From JAUWNP01 sp034430655 (lineage in GTDB: Bacteria; Chloroflexota; Anaerolineae; B4-G1): 20,772 nt of DNA. Position 1 is the stretch's first letter, and every line of letters begins with the position of its first letter. This document shows, piece after piece, positions 7,713-15,515 of the stretch. A model generated the notes under the pieces. The model saw only the letters and a program-made list of their open reading frames with translations. It was not told where the DNA came from and did no database searches. The stretch covers positions 1 through 20,772 of the forward strand of contig DAOUEC010000126.1 in NCBI GenBank assembly GCA_034430655.1, given 5' to 3'. The position numbers and the translations under genes are program-made.

Positions 7713-8430
7713 CGGCTCCCCCCTCCTCTTCCTCCGCCCCTGGGAAACGGGCCCGTATGTCGCCGATGAAGGTATTGAGGATACTCTTCAGGTAGTTGGG
7801 GTCGTCCGGGTCGGGCAGTCCGTCAGGCAGCGGGGGCAAGGCATCCGGGGGAGGGGGCGAGAGTGGCTCCGGCCCACGCTCTCCACCCCATTCAGCGATG
7901 GAGAGCGTGGGGATGCCTTCGGCTACCAGGCGCAACAACTCTGTTTCGCTTTGGGCTTCCTTGAGCCGGGCTTCGAGGTTCTGCAACTGGGCAGACTGCC
8001 GCTCCCGGCTCTCCGGGGTGAGGTAAGGCAGTCCAGCGTACAGGTCATTCAGCTCTTGCTGCAACCGGGACAGAAGCAGGCGTACAGTATCGTCCTGGGA
8101 AGCGATAACCCCCAACACCTGGAAGCGGGCGTCAAATCCCAGGCGCAACCGAGCGCCGTCCAGGAGCAGCGTGGGGTCGTGGGGAGGTAACTTGCGTTCC
8201 TCACCATCCGCCAGCGTTAGAAAGGTGCCGTGCTTGCTATTCAGGTCCTCCAGCCAGAACAGCCCGGTATGGCAAGAGATGCGCGCGTGCTGGCGCGAGA
8301 CCCTGACATCCCACGTGACTAACAGCGTGTTGGCATTGTCGCGCCCCAGGGTGGTCTCTGCCTGGTCCAGCAGATATTCGCGGCCATTCTCCGGGCCGCC
8401 CACGGCAATCAGTCGAGGCATTGCAGTCAC
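7705..8430 (-). CDS. FHA-domain protein with coiled coil
   Basis: This 241-aa protein has an N-terminal FHA domain (about 5-108) with GR at 29-30, SRQH at 45-48 and N-S-x-HGT at 64-69, all residues that contact phosphothreonine. After it come a helical or coiled-coil segment (about 112-170), a proline-rich linker (about 188-208) and an acidic tail ending EEEEGGADE. It has no catalytic or membrane domain, so it is most likely an adaptor. It would read Thr phosphorylation made by the four nearby kinases and pass it to the membrane protein, whose gene overlaps its end. The start is GTG at 8430, supported by AGGAGG (8438-8443) seven bases upstream. An ATG three codons later is less well placed. 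The 100-base upstream gap contains a palindromic element. Confidence 0.9.
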   Translation of the reverse strand: MTAMPRLIAVGGPENGREYLLDQAETTLGRDNANTLLVTWDVRVSRQHARISCHTGLFWLEDLNSKHGTFLTLADGEERKLPPHDPTLLLDGARLRLGFDARFQVLGVIASQDDTVRLLLSRLQQELNDLYAGLPYLTPESRERQSAQLQNLEARLKEAQSETELLRLVAEGIPTLSIAEWGGERGPEPLSPPPPDALPPLPDGLPDPDDPNYLKSILNTFIGDIRARFPGAEEEEGGADE

Positions 8431-8472
8431 AATTCAGCCTCCTTTCACCTCTATGTTTTTTCTCCGCCACGT

Positions 8473-8527
8473 GTAGGGGCGAACCCTCGTGGTCGCCCTC
8501 TGGGGCAGGCGCAAGGCCTGCCCCTAC
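8473..8527. repeat. Compound palindrome (GTAGGGGC...GCCCCTAC)
   Basis: Outer arms GTAGGGGC (8473-8480) and GCCCCTAC (8520-8527) enclose two nested stem-loops, GGGCGA/TCGCCC and GGGCAGGC/GCCTGCCC, giving a cloverleaf-like potential fold. It lies between the unknown 210-aa gene and the FHA gene, just upstream of the FHA ribosome binding site. Sequences of this kind are common as dispersed short palindromes in Chloroflexota and cyanobacteria. No T-run follows it, so a terminator role is unproven. Confidence 0.55.
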
Positions 8528-8530
8528 CTA

Positions 8531-9163
8531 TCAATCCTCCGGCGGGTCAAGCAGGATGAAGGCGTGGACGTCTTCACCAGACCCCGTGTGTCTCACCCTG
8601 GCCTGCGGTTTCAGGAAGACCTGCCGCCCACAATACCCTTGCCCGCCCTCATCAGCACTTTCTTTCATCACGACGGCTGAGTAGTCGGTGGGATCGAAGT
8701 ATCCCCACGCTCTCGTCCTGTCTTCGGTTTCGAAGAACGCGTCAAAGTAAGTGCCCTCGACGAGGCGGGCCACGTCAGCGACGGTTCGCGCTGCTTTAGC
8801 GCCGGCCTTGGCCATCTGGCGCATCTGGGTCTCTGCGGGGGAGAGGCCGATGCTGTCGTAGGCCTCCTCCCAAGGCTCACGCTCGCCTTCTTCTTCTTCT
8901 TCTTCTTCTGCCTCGGCCACGATTTCCCCACGGATCCCGCGATAGATTGCCGGGAGATCAATCCCCATCTCATCAAGCCGGGAATAGAGGTCCACACCAT
9001 CCCTGGCGCGGAAGATCAGGTTATCTCCCGCATCGGTGATGCACACCTCCTCGTCGTAGAGGTGGGCCTTCAGGAACGCGACAACAGCGTCGGTGCTTTC
9101 CAGACTTATGGCGTCGCCGTGACGTCCCTCCTTATAGGTGTATCCGAAATAGGTTGGTGACAT
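8531..9163 (-). CDS. Unknown 210-aa protein with poly-Glu tract
   Basis: I do not recognise this family. The N-terminal part (1-80) has mixed alpha/beta character, with a YFGYTYKEGRHGDA start and a segment near 38-52 (EEVCITDAGDNLIFRA). A run of glutamates (about 86-92) is encoded by a CTT-type trinucleotide repeat. The C-terminal part contains an amphipathic helix (about 108-136) and a beta-looking tail ending LLDPPED. No signal peptide, membrane helix or catalytic motif is visible. A GGGAG nine bases before ATG 9163 supports this start, and the longer in-frame extension upstream overlaps WD-B coding sequence. It starts 79 bases after the WD-B stop in the same direction, so co-transcription is likely. 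It may be a partner or substrate of the kinases, but nothing in the sequence shows which. Confidence 0.75.
   Translation of the reverse strand: MSPTYFGYTYKEGRHGDAISLESTDAVVAFLKAHLYDEEVCITDAGDNLIFRARDGVDLYSRLDEMGIDLPAIYRGIRGEIVAEAEEEEEEEGEREPWEEAYDSIGLSPAETQMRQMAKAGAKAARTVADVARLVEGTYFDAFFETEDRTRAWGYFDPTDYSAVVMKESADEGGQGYCGRQVFLKPQARVRHTGSGEDVHAFILLDPPED
8887..8906. repeat. CTT trinucleotide microsatellite inside a gene
   Basis: Six and two-thirds uninterrupted CTT units encode the poly-Glu run of the 210-aa protein on the minus strand. Slippage would change the length of the acidic tract by whole codons without breaking the frame. Confidence 0.85.
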
Positions 9164-9242
9164 AGTCTTTCTCTCCCGCCAGTCGCAGCGCGCTGCCCGA
9201 TGTCCAGGCCCTCTTGGGGGACACGGGGTTATGTTCCTGGCC

Positions 9243-12200
9243 TCATTGCCGCGCCGCTGCCATCTCCTCCAACTTCTGCCGCACGCCCTCCAAGCGCAGC
9301 CAGCCATAGCCAGCACAACCCAGTGTGTAAAGCAACTGCTGAAAATCTTCTTCCGTCCAGACGGGCTTCCCTCGGCGAGTGAGCGCCAACGTAATCTCTC
9401 TTTCCGTTGGGTCGCGGTCTCGTGGGAGCACACCAACATAGGGGGTATGAGCAGAAAGGAACATTTCCAAATAGGGGCGAGCCCCCTCATCCCAACCAGC
9501 CGGCTGATTGTTTTCCAGCTCCCAGTCCAATTCCCATAGTTTGAGCGTATTGTCACTGCTGCCAGACAAGGCATAGCGCCCGTCCGCGCTCAGGCAGACC
9601 GACTGCACAAAGCCCGTGTGCCCTTCAAAGGTGCGCATGCACTGGCCACTGGTCACCTCCCACAGCTTGATCATCTTGTCAATGCTGCCGGACAAGGCGT
9701 AGTGCCCGTCAGCGCTCAGGCAAACTGATTTCACGTGGCTTGTGTACCCTTCGAAGGTGCAGAGGCACGCCCCACTCTCCAGGTCCCAAAGCCGTAGCGT
9801 TTTGGAGATGCCCGAACCGGACAGGGCGTAACGTCCGTCCGCGCTCAGGCACACCGAGGACACGTCCCACATGTGTCCTTTGAAGGTGCGCAGACACTCG
9901 CCGCTTTCCACCTCCCACAGCCTGAGCGTCTTGTCCCCGCTTCCCGACAAGGCGTAGCGCCCATCCGCGCTCAGGCACGCCGAGAACACTGATTTCGTGT
10001 GTCCTTCGAAGGTACGCAGGCATTTGCCGCTGCTCACCTCCCACAGCTTGAGCGTCTTGTCACTGCCGCCAGACAAGGCGTAGCGCCCGTCCGCGCTCAC
10101 GAACACCGAGAACACCGCGTCTGTGTGGCCTTCGAAGGTGCGCAGGCATTCGCTGCTGGCTACATCCCACAGTTTGAGCGTCTTGTCAAAGCTGCCGGAC
10201 AGGGCGTAGCACCCATCCGTGATCAGGCAGACCGATGTCACATCGCTCGTATGCCCTTCGAAGGTGCGCAGGCATTCGCTGCTGGCTACATCCCACAGTT
10301 TGAGCGTCTTGTCACTACTGCCAGACAAGGCATAGTGTCCATCCACGCTCAGGCACACCGACCACACCGAGTCCGTGTGACCTTGGAACGTGGCCGATTC
10401 CCACCCTGCATGCAAGGATTTCCGGGCCAAGCGCGGATAGAGCCTGCTCCACTCCCTTAGCGCCTCGGGTGAGCGCCGATAGCCAGGCTGCGACCGGGCC
10501 AGGCGGATGTGCCGTGCAGCCACCAAGGCTTCCCCTTGCCGGAACGCCTCCCTTGCCCGCGCCATGGCCTGCTCGTACGCCGCCTGGCCGGCAAGTGCCG
10601 TTTCACTCGCCAACACGCGCGATAGCTTCATCGGCGCGGCGAACGCATCGGCGTCCCAATCCATTTCCCACAGCTTGAGCGTCTTGTCACCGCTGCCGGA
10701 CAAGGCGTAGTGCCCGTCCGCGCTCAGACACACCGAGAACACCGATGCCGTGTGTCCTTCGAAGGTACGCAGGCATTTGCCGCTGGACACCTCCCACAGC
10801 TTGAGCGTCTTGTCAGCGCTGCCGGACAAGGCGTAGCGCCCGTCCGCGCTCAGACACACCGAGAACACCGGGGCTGTGTGTCCTTCGATGGTGCACAGGC
10901 ATTTGCCGCTGGACGCATCCCACAGCTTGAGCACATTGTCATCAGCAGCCACCAAAAAGCTGCCGGACCCTGACAAGGCATAGCGCCCGTCCGCACTCAG
11001 GCACACCGAGGTCACATACTCTGTATGTCCCTCAAATGTTCGCAGGCATTTGCCGCTGGACACCTCCCACAGCTTGAGCGTCTTGTCATAGCCGCCGGAT
11101 AATGCGCAGCGTCCGTCCGCGCTCAGGCAGACCGATGTCACATACTTTGCGTGTCCCTCAAATGTACGCAGGCATTTGCCACTGGACACCTCCCACAGCT
11201 TGATCGTCTTGTCATTGCTGCCGGACAAGGCGTAGCGTCCGTCCGTGCTCAGGCAAACCGATTTCACGTTGCTTGTGTGCCCTTCGAAGGTGCGCAGGTA
11301 TTTGCCACTAGACACCTCCCACAACTTGAGCGTCTTGTCGGCGCTGCCAGATAAGGCGTAGTGCCCGTCCGCGCTCAGGCACACCGAGAACACTGGGTCC
11401 GTGTGTCCTTCGAAGGTGCGCAGGCATTTGCCGCTGGACGCATCCCACAGCTTGAGCACATTGTCACCAGCAGCCACCAAGCTGCTGCCGGACCCTGACA
11501 AGGCGCAGCGCCCGTCCGCACTCAGGCACACCGAGGTCACGTTCAGAGTGTGCCCTTCGAAGGTATGCAGCAGCCGCCTCGAGTCACCCAGCCAGTGTTC
11601 CGCCAATGTTAACGAAGAAACAACCTCATCTCGGCTGGCACCTGGTCCCTCAGTCTTCCCAAGCGTCTCGAGCGCTGCCTGGCAATCCCCCCGCTCCAGA
11701 TGCACTTGCCCCAACAAGTATAAGGGCAGCCACTCACCAGGGTGGGACGCGCACACCCCTCTCAGCTTTTCAATCAGCGGGATGTCGGTCGTTTGGACAG
11801 AACGCCATTTGATCAATCCCAGGTTGTAGGTCGCCTCGGCGTGGTGCGGGTCGGCCTCCAATGCTGCCTCCCACGCTGCCTCCGCCGCCTCCTCTCGCCC
11901 TAGGTCCAGCAGGCTCAGTGCCCGATTGTTCAGACTGTCCGCCCGCAACTCCACCGCCTTCGGCATCTGCCGGGGGTACGGTTGCCCCACCTCGTGCTGG
12001 TAGGTCTCCTGCAGTGCGGCGGCGACATTTGCCATGCTCCCTGGGCGGTGGATGGGGTTCTGCTGGAAACAGTGCCCCAGCAACTCCGCCACTCCCGCAG
12101 GTATTGCTGGAATAGACTCATCCTCCGGCCCCATCTCCAGGTAGCCTTCCAGCGCTTCGGCAGCCGCCTGCCCCGCCAGCCAAGTCACTTCGCCCACGAA

Positions 12201-13004
12201 CATCTCCAGCACCGAGACCCCCCAACTCCAGATGTCGGTGCGGTAGGTCAGTCTCTCCCCAGCTGCCTGCTCCGGCGAGCAGTAGGCGGGCGTCATCCCG
12301 CCCGAACTTACCAGGATGCTCCGTCCCTCTCCCCCTCCTACAGCCTCCCCCGCCACGGACCGCGCCTTGGCCAGCCCGAAGTCGGTCACCTTGACGACGC
12401 CGTCGGGGGTCATCATCACGTTGGCGGGCTTGACGTCCTGGTGCATCAACCCCTGCTCGTGGGCGTAGTGCAGCCCCCAGGCGAACTGGATGGCCACGTC
12501 CAGGATGCGCTCCAGGGCCTTCTCAGGACCGTCCTCGTACAGCCGGCGCTTGCGGATCCAATCGGACAGGCTGCCGCCCTCGACATACTCGGCGAAGACG
12601 CGGGGGATGCCGCCCAAGGTGCGCACGTAGTAGCAACTCACGGTGTGAGGGTGCAGGCCCAGGTCTACCCAGGTTTCAGCCTCGCGGATGAAGTTCTCCT
12701 TGTGTGTCTGGGTCTGGAAGTACTCCGGGCGCGGGCTCTTCACCGCCAGGTCAATGTTCCAGTTACGGTGGTGGACGCGATACACCAGGCCCATCCCGCC
12801 GCTGGTGAAGACCTGCTTGACCTCGTAGAGGTCGAGGATGACGTCGCCCTTGTGCCATTCGAGGGGCACATCGGCCTCGGCGACTCGGCGGGCGGCGGCG
12901 TCCGGCGGGGCTGTGGGCGCTAATCTTGTCGCGTCCTCCGCTTCAGGTTGCAGTCGCGTTGCATCGTCTTGAGGCTGCAATCGAGTTGCATCGTCTCTAT
13001 CCAT
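9243..13004 (-). CDS. Ser/Thr kinase-TPR-double WD40 protein (WD-B)
   Basis: This 1253-aa paralogue of WD-A has an extra N terminus with three DATRL motifs (residues 5-9, 14-18 and 24-28) before the kinase domain (about 55-330). The glycine loop is TSGGMG, the ATP lysine K89 and DFG is at 208-210. The catalytic loop reads HQD (188-190) instead of HRD, so activation-loop control probably differs. TPR-like helices (about 340-465) are followed by seven WD40 blades, a helical linker and seven more blades. The protein ends in the same C-terminal domain as WD-A (WDEGARPYLEMF to GCAGYGWL) but lacks its zinc knuckle. ATG 13004 has AAAGGA eight bases upstream. It follows PP2C-B by 12 bases. Likely role: a cytosolic kinase gated by ligands of two propellers. 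Confidence 0.93.
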   Translation of the reverse strand: MDRDDATRLQPQDDATRLQPEAEDATRLAPTAPPDAAARRVAEADVPLEWHKGDVILDLYEVKQVFTSGGMGLVYRVHHRNWNIDLAVKSPRPEYFQTQTHKENFIREAETWVDLGLHPHTVSCYYVRTLGGIPRVFAEYVEGGSLSDWIRKRRLYEDGPEKALERILDVAIQFAWGLHYAHEQGLMHQDVKPANVMMTPDGVVKVTDFGLAKARSVAGEAVGGGEGRSILVSSGGMTPAYCSPEQAAGERLTYRTDIWSWGVSVLEMFVGEVTWLAGQAAAEALEGYLEMGPEDESIPAIPAGVAELLGHCFQQNPIHRPGSMANVAAALQETYQHEVGQPYPRQMPKAVELRADSLNNRALSLLDLGREEAAEAAWEAALEADPHHAEATYNLGLIKWRSVQTTDIPLIEKLRGVCASHPGEWLPLYLLGQVHLERGDCQAALETLGKTEGPGASRDEVVSSLTLAEHWLGDSRRLLHTFEGHTLNVTSVCLSADGRCALSGSGSSLVAAGDNVLKLWDASSGKCLRTFEGHTDPVFSVCLSADGHYALSGSADKTLKLWEVSSGKYLRTFEGHTSNVKSVCLSTDGRYALSGSNDKTIKLWEVSSGKCLRTFEGHAKYVTSVCLSADGRCALSGGYDKTLKLWEVSSGKCLRTFEGHTEYVTSVCLSADGRYALSGSGSFLVAADDNVLKLWDASSGKCLCTIEGHTAPVFSVCLSADGRYALSGSADKTLKLWEVSSGKCLRTFEGHTASVFSVCLSADGHYALSGSGDKTLKLWEMDWDADAFAAPMKLSRVLASETALAGQAAYEQAMARAREAFRQGEALVAARHIRLARSQPGYRRSPEALREWSRLYPRLARKSLHAGWESATFQGHTDSVWSVCLSVDGHYALSGSSDKTLKLWDVASSECLRTFEGHTSDVTSVCLITDGCYALSGSFDKTLKLWDVASSECLRTFEGHTDAVFSVFVSADGRYALSGGSDKTLKLWEVSSGKCLRTFEGHTKSVFSACLSADGRYALSGSGDKTLRLWEVESGECLRTFKGHMWDVSSVCLSADGRYALSGSGISKTLRLWDLESGACLCTFEGYTSHVKSVCLSADGHYALSGSIDKMIKLWEVTSGQCMRTFEGHTGFVQSVCLSADGRYALSGSSDNTLKLWELDWELENNQPAGWDEGARPYLEMFLSAHTPYVGVLPRDRDPTEREITLALTRRGKPVWTEEDFQQLLYTLGCAGYGWLRLEGVRQKLEEMAAARQ
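9535..10395 (-). repeat. Seven tandem WD40-blade repeats, second propeller of WD-B
   Basis: Seven units of about 126 bp encode blades 8 to 14 of WD-B. Long stretches of DNA are nearly identical between units, especially those for LRTFEGHT and ADGRYALSGS. The variable positions cluster in the few residues between GHT and SVCLSADG and just after LSGS. Confidence 0.85.
10665..11575 (-). repeat. Seven tandem WD40-blade repeats, first propeller of WD-B
   Basis: Seven units encode blades 1 to 7 of WD-B. Blades 1 and 5 both carry the rare SGSGS-x-LVAA insertion, and the blade after each starts with GHT, then two residues, then VFSVCLSADG. This indicates recent duplication of a four-blade block (about 530 bp) within the array. 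Confidence 0.85.
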
Positions 13005-13016
13005 AACTCACTTCCT

Positions 13017-13817
13017 TTATCCCCAGTTCACGACCAGCGCCGTGATGTTGTCGCTTCCCCTGGCATCATTGGCTGCGTACACCAGCGCCTGGCAGGCGGC
13101 CTCCGGGTCGGGGTTGGCTTGCAAGAGGGCCGCGATTCGCTCGTCAGGCACCGGGCCTGTCAGGCCATCCGTGCACAGCAGCAGCCGGTCGCCCTCTTGC
13201 AGGCGCACCGTCTGCACGTCGGGATAGACCTCTCCCTCCATGCCCATGTAGCGGGAGAGCCGCCCCCGCGCCGGATGCTCGCGAGTCTCCTCCGGCGTGA
13301 TGTCTCCATGTTGGAGCAATAGCGCAACGACAGAATGATCTGCGGTCAGTTGGGTAAGGCTGCCCCGGCGGTACAGGTAGATGCGGCTGTCGCCCATGTG
13401 GGCCAGGTGGGCCACCCCCTCCGGGCCGCGCAGCCAGGCCAGGGCAACGGTGGCCCCCATCCCCTTCAACCCCGCCTGGCCCGCGCTTTGAGCCCTCAAC
13501 CGCTGGCTCAATTCGAGGATCGTCTCTCGCAGTGTCAGTTCAACGATCCGCTTGCGGGGCGAACTCACGCCTGCCATCCGCCGCTCAATCATTTCAGGTA
13601 GGATAGTGACCACCGCTTTGGAGGCTACTTCCCCGGCCTGGTGGCCCCCCATGCCGTCCGAGACGATGAACAGGTTCTGCTTAAGCGCTACCAGGCAACT
13701 GTCTTCGTTCTTCTGACGGACCCGGCCCACGTCGCTGGCACAGGCCGCCCGTATCGCTGAGTGGTGGGCGCGGCCGCTCGTTGCTTGCGCGCCGCGCGTT
13801 TCTTGCGAAGCGATCAT
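13017..13817 (-). CDS. PP2C-type Ser/Thr protein phosphatase (PP2C-B)
   Basis: This 266-aa PPM/PP2C phosphatase would remove phosphate from Thr/Ser residues placed by the adjacent kinases. It has a 27-residue leader, then RQKNED (about 34-39), VSDGMGGHQAGE, GMGATVAL, HMGDSRIYL, LTADHS, LCTDGLTG and GSDNIT. All catalytic aspartates are present, and the protein stops shortly after the last motif, the usual length for the bacterial soluble form. ATG 13817 is preceded by AGGAGG seven bases upstream. It lies 18 bases after the STK-B stop and 12 bases before WD-B, so the three genes form a tight operon. It is clearly diverged from PP2C-A, which argues against a very recent duplication of the whole block. 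Confidence 0.94.
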   Translation of the reverse strand: MIASQETRGAQATSGRAHHSAIRAACASDVGRVRQKNEDSCLVALKQNLFIVSDGMGGHQAGEVASKAVVTILPEMIERRMAGVSSPRKRIVELTLRETILELSQRLRAQSAGQAGLKGMGATVALAWLRGPEGVAHLAHMGDSRIYLYRRGSLTQLTADHSVVALLLQHGDITPEETREHPARGRLSRYMGMEGEVYPDVQTVRLQEGDRLLLCTDGLTGPVPDERIAALLQANPDPEAACQALVYAANDARGSDNITALVVNWG

Positions 13818-13835
13818 GATTTGCCCTCCTGGCCC

Positions 13836-15326
13836 TTACAACACCTTCGCTAACGCTTTGCGCATTTCGCCCGCATCCTGGTAGCGGTCTTTCGTCCTGA
13901 CAGCGAGCGAGTGGTCAATCACCTGCGCCACTTGCCGCGGAATCCTGACGTTGCGATCCTGTATCGGCACGATCTTGCCACGCAGGATCACCGCCACCGG
14001 GTCCTGCCCGCGCTGAAAGTCGTACGGGTAGCGCCCGGTGAGCACGTTGTAGAGTGTAGCCCCCATAGCCCACACGTCACTGACCGGCTTGACGTATCTG
14101 AAGTTGGTCACCTGCTCGCGGGGCATAAAAGGGTACGTGCCAGCGTAGCTGCCGGTCGCCGTCATCCCACTGAGGCCTGCCTGATCGAAATTCTTCGCCA
14201 ACCCCAGATCGGCCACCTTCGCCGTCCAGTTCCCTTCGGTTCCCGTGAGCAAAATGTTCGGGGGTTTGAGATCGCGATGGATGAAACCCCTTTCGTGCGC
14301 GAAGGCCAGCCCTTCCAATGCCTGCAACGTAATCGGCCCGGCCTCGTTCAGCGAGAGATGACCGCCACGGCGTTTCATCAGATCGTCCACACTACCGCCC
14401 TCGCAGAACTCAAGCAGGCAGTAAAACACGCCGCCGGTGGAGCCGTGGTCATATAACTCGACGATGTTCTTGTGCCGCAAAGTGGCCATATTCTCGATCT
14501 CGCGCATAAATACCTTCCGCGCACGATCGTTTACCGCCACCTTGGCGAGCATCACTTTGAGCGCCACCCGCTCGCCGGTTCGCTTATGCTGTGCCAGATA
14601 CACGGCCCCCATGCCTCCCTCGCCTAACTTTCTTACGATCTCGTAGTCGGGGATCTTCAACTCGGCCGGGGCTTGCGGTTCTATGGCCTCACGGAGCAGC
14701 GCCTTCAGCAGCGCGGAGGGGTCAGCCAGGACCTTCTGGCGGCAATCTTCGCACACGTAGTCGCCGCGCCGCGCCGCGCCCACTTCATCTGAGACGTCTT
14801 TACCGCACATCTTGCAGCGCACCGGTTCGGGTGGCTTGGGCGGCTTTTTGGGTTTCTCCGCGGCCTCGATTTTTCGCCGGCACCTGGCGCAGATGTACGT
14901 CCCGCCCACCCACGCGCACTGCTCGCGGGCGTCGTCTGGGATCTCCACGCCGCACTCGACGCACTCGGCCGGTAGTTCGACGCTGACGCGGAAAACGGTA
15001 TCACCCACTCTGACCTCGTCGCCGTCGTGCAGGTCCACTTCGGGATACTGCCGCGTGGCACCCTCTTCCGGCGTCTCGTGTTTCTCGCGGCCGCCGTACT
15101 TCTCGTCGTTAACGTGGGTGCCGTTGAGGCTGCCCAGGTCGCGGAGGCGTGCGTCCGGCGGGTTTACTTCCATGATGAAGTGATGGCGCGACACGCACGG
15201 ATCGTCCGGCAGACAGACGTGGCAGTCGTTCTTGCGGCCAAACAGGAAGGTATCGTGTTCCTCAAAGACGAACTTCTCACCCTGCTTAGCGCCTTCGGTG
15301 ACCTCGAGTTTCACTTTGGCTGGCAT
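13836..15326 (-). CDS. FHA-zinc-knuckle-Ser/Thr protein kinase (STK-B)
   Basis: This 496-aa protein has an N-terminal FHA domain (GR at 30-31, SRHH at 46-49, SLNGTHVN at 66-73, all canonical). Two Cys4 knuckles follow (CVEC/CARC at about 122-149 and CKMC/CEDC at about 171-195) with a Lys/Pro-rich linker between them. The kinase domain (about 228-496) has GEGGMG at 235-240, lysine K257 and HRD at 350-352. It has DLG instead of DFG at 373-375 and MPREQ instead of a PPE motif at 401-405. DLG occurs in some active bacterial kinases, so activity is still expected. ATG 15326 has AAGGAGG seven bases upstream. It is the first gene of the signalling locus, 189 bases from the previous gene, so the operon promoter should lie in that gap. 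Its FHA domain probably docks phosphorylated partners or itself. Confidence 0.94.
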   Translation of the reverse strand: MPAKVKLEVTEGAKQGEKFVFEEHDTFLFGRKNDCHVCLPDDPCVSRHHFIMEVNPPDARLRDLGSLNGTHVNDEKYGGREKHETPEEGATRQYPEVDLHDGDEVRVGDTVFRVSVELPAECVECGVEIPDDAREQCAWVGGTYICARCRRKIEAAEKPKKPPKPPEPVRCKMCGKDVSDEVGAARRGDYVCEDCRQKVLADPSALLKALLREAIEPQAPAELKIPDYEIVRKLGEGGMGAVYLAQHKRTGERVALKVMLAKVAVNDRARKVFMREIENMATLRHKNIVELYDHGSTGGVFYCLLEFCEGGSVDDLMKRRGGHLSLNEAGPITLQALEGLAFAHERGFIHRDLKPPNILLTGTEGNWTAKVADLGLAKNFDQAGLSGMTATGSYAGTYPFMPREQVTNFRYVKPVSDVWAMGATLYNVLTGRYPYDFQRGQDPVAVILRGKIVPIQDRNVRIPRQVAQVIDHSLAVRTKDRYQDAGEMRKALAKVL

Positions 15327-15356
15327 AATTTGTCCTCCTTGGATTGGTTCGTAGTG

Positions 15357-15370
15357 ACGACTTCAGTCGT
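15357..15370. repeat. Short palindrome ACGACT-TC-AGTCGT
   Basis: A perfect 6-bp inverted repeat with a two-base loop lies 30 bases upstream of the STK-B start, in the leader of the long kinase operon. It could be an operator or a remnant of a dispersed repeat. I see no convincing -35/-10 pair in the rest of the 15327-15515 gap. Confidence 0.35.
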
Positions 15371-15515
15371 TTCTGCCGTTCAACAAGCGACCAAATCGGG
15401 CGCGACTCCATAGAGCGAGCGCTTCATGCCCAGTCGGGAACGATGGCTCACCCTCATCGCGGGCGTATTCATTTGTCGGGGGTATGCTGCTCCCCCAAGT
15501 TTTGCATGCGCCCCC

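Noticed and set aside
6756..7769. 337-codon plus-strand frame
   Set aside because: It is antisense to the membrane protein and FHA gene; no domain or ribosome site is visible.
8531..9574. Longer 347-aa version of the unknown protein
   Set aside because: The added part is out-of-frame sequence of the WD-B C terminus; ATG 9163 is in the intergenic gap with a ribosome site.
9535..11575. Regular repeats that look like a CRISPR array
   Set aside because: The period is about 126 bp and the repeats encode WD40 blades in one continuous frame; there are no unique spacers and no cas genes.
15478..15496. GGGGG/CCCCC stem after the pRiA4b-like gene as a terminator
   Set aside because: The stem is only five pairs with a nine-base loop and no T-run follows on the minus strand.
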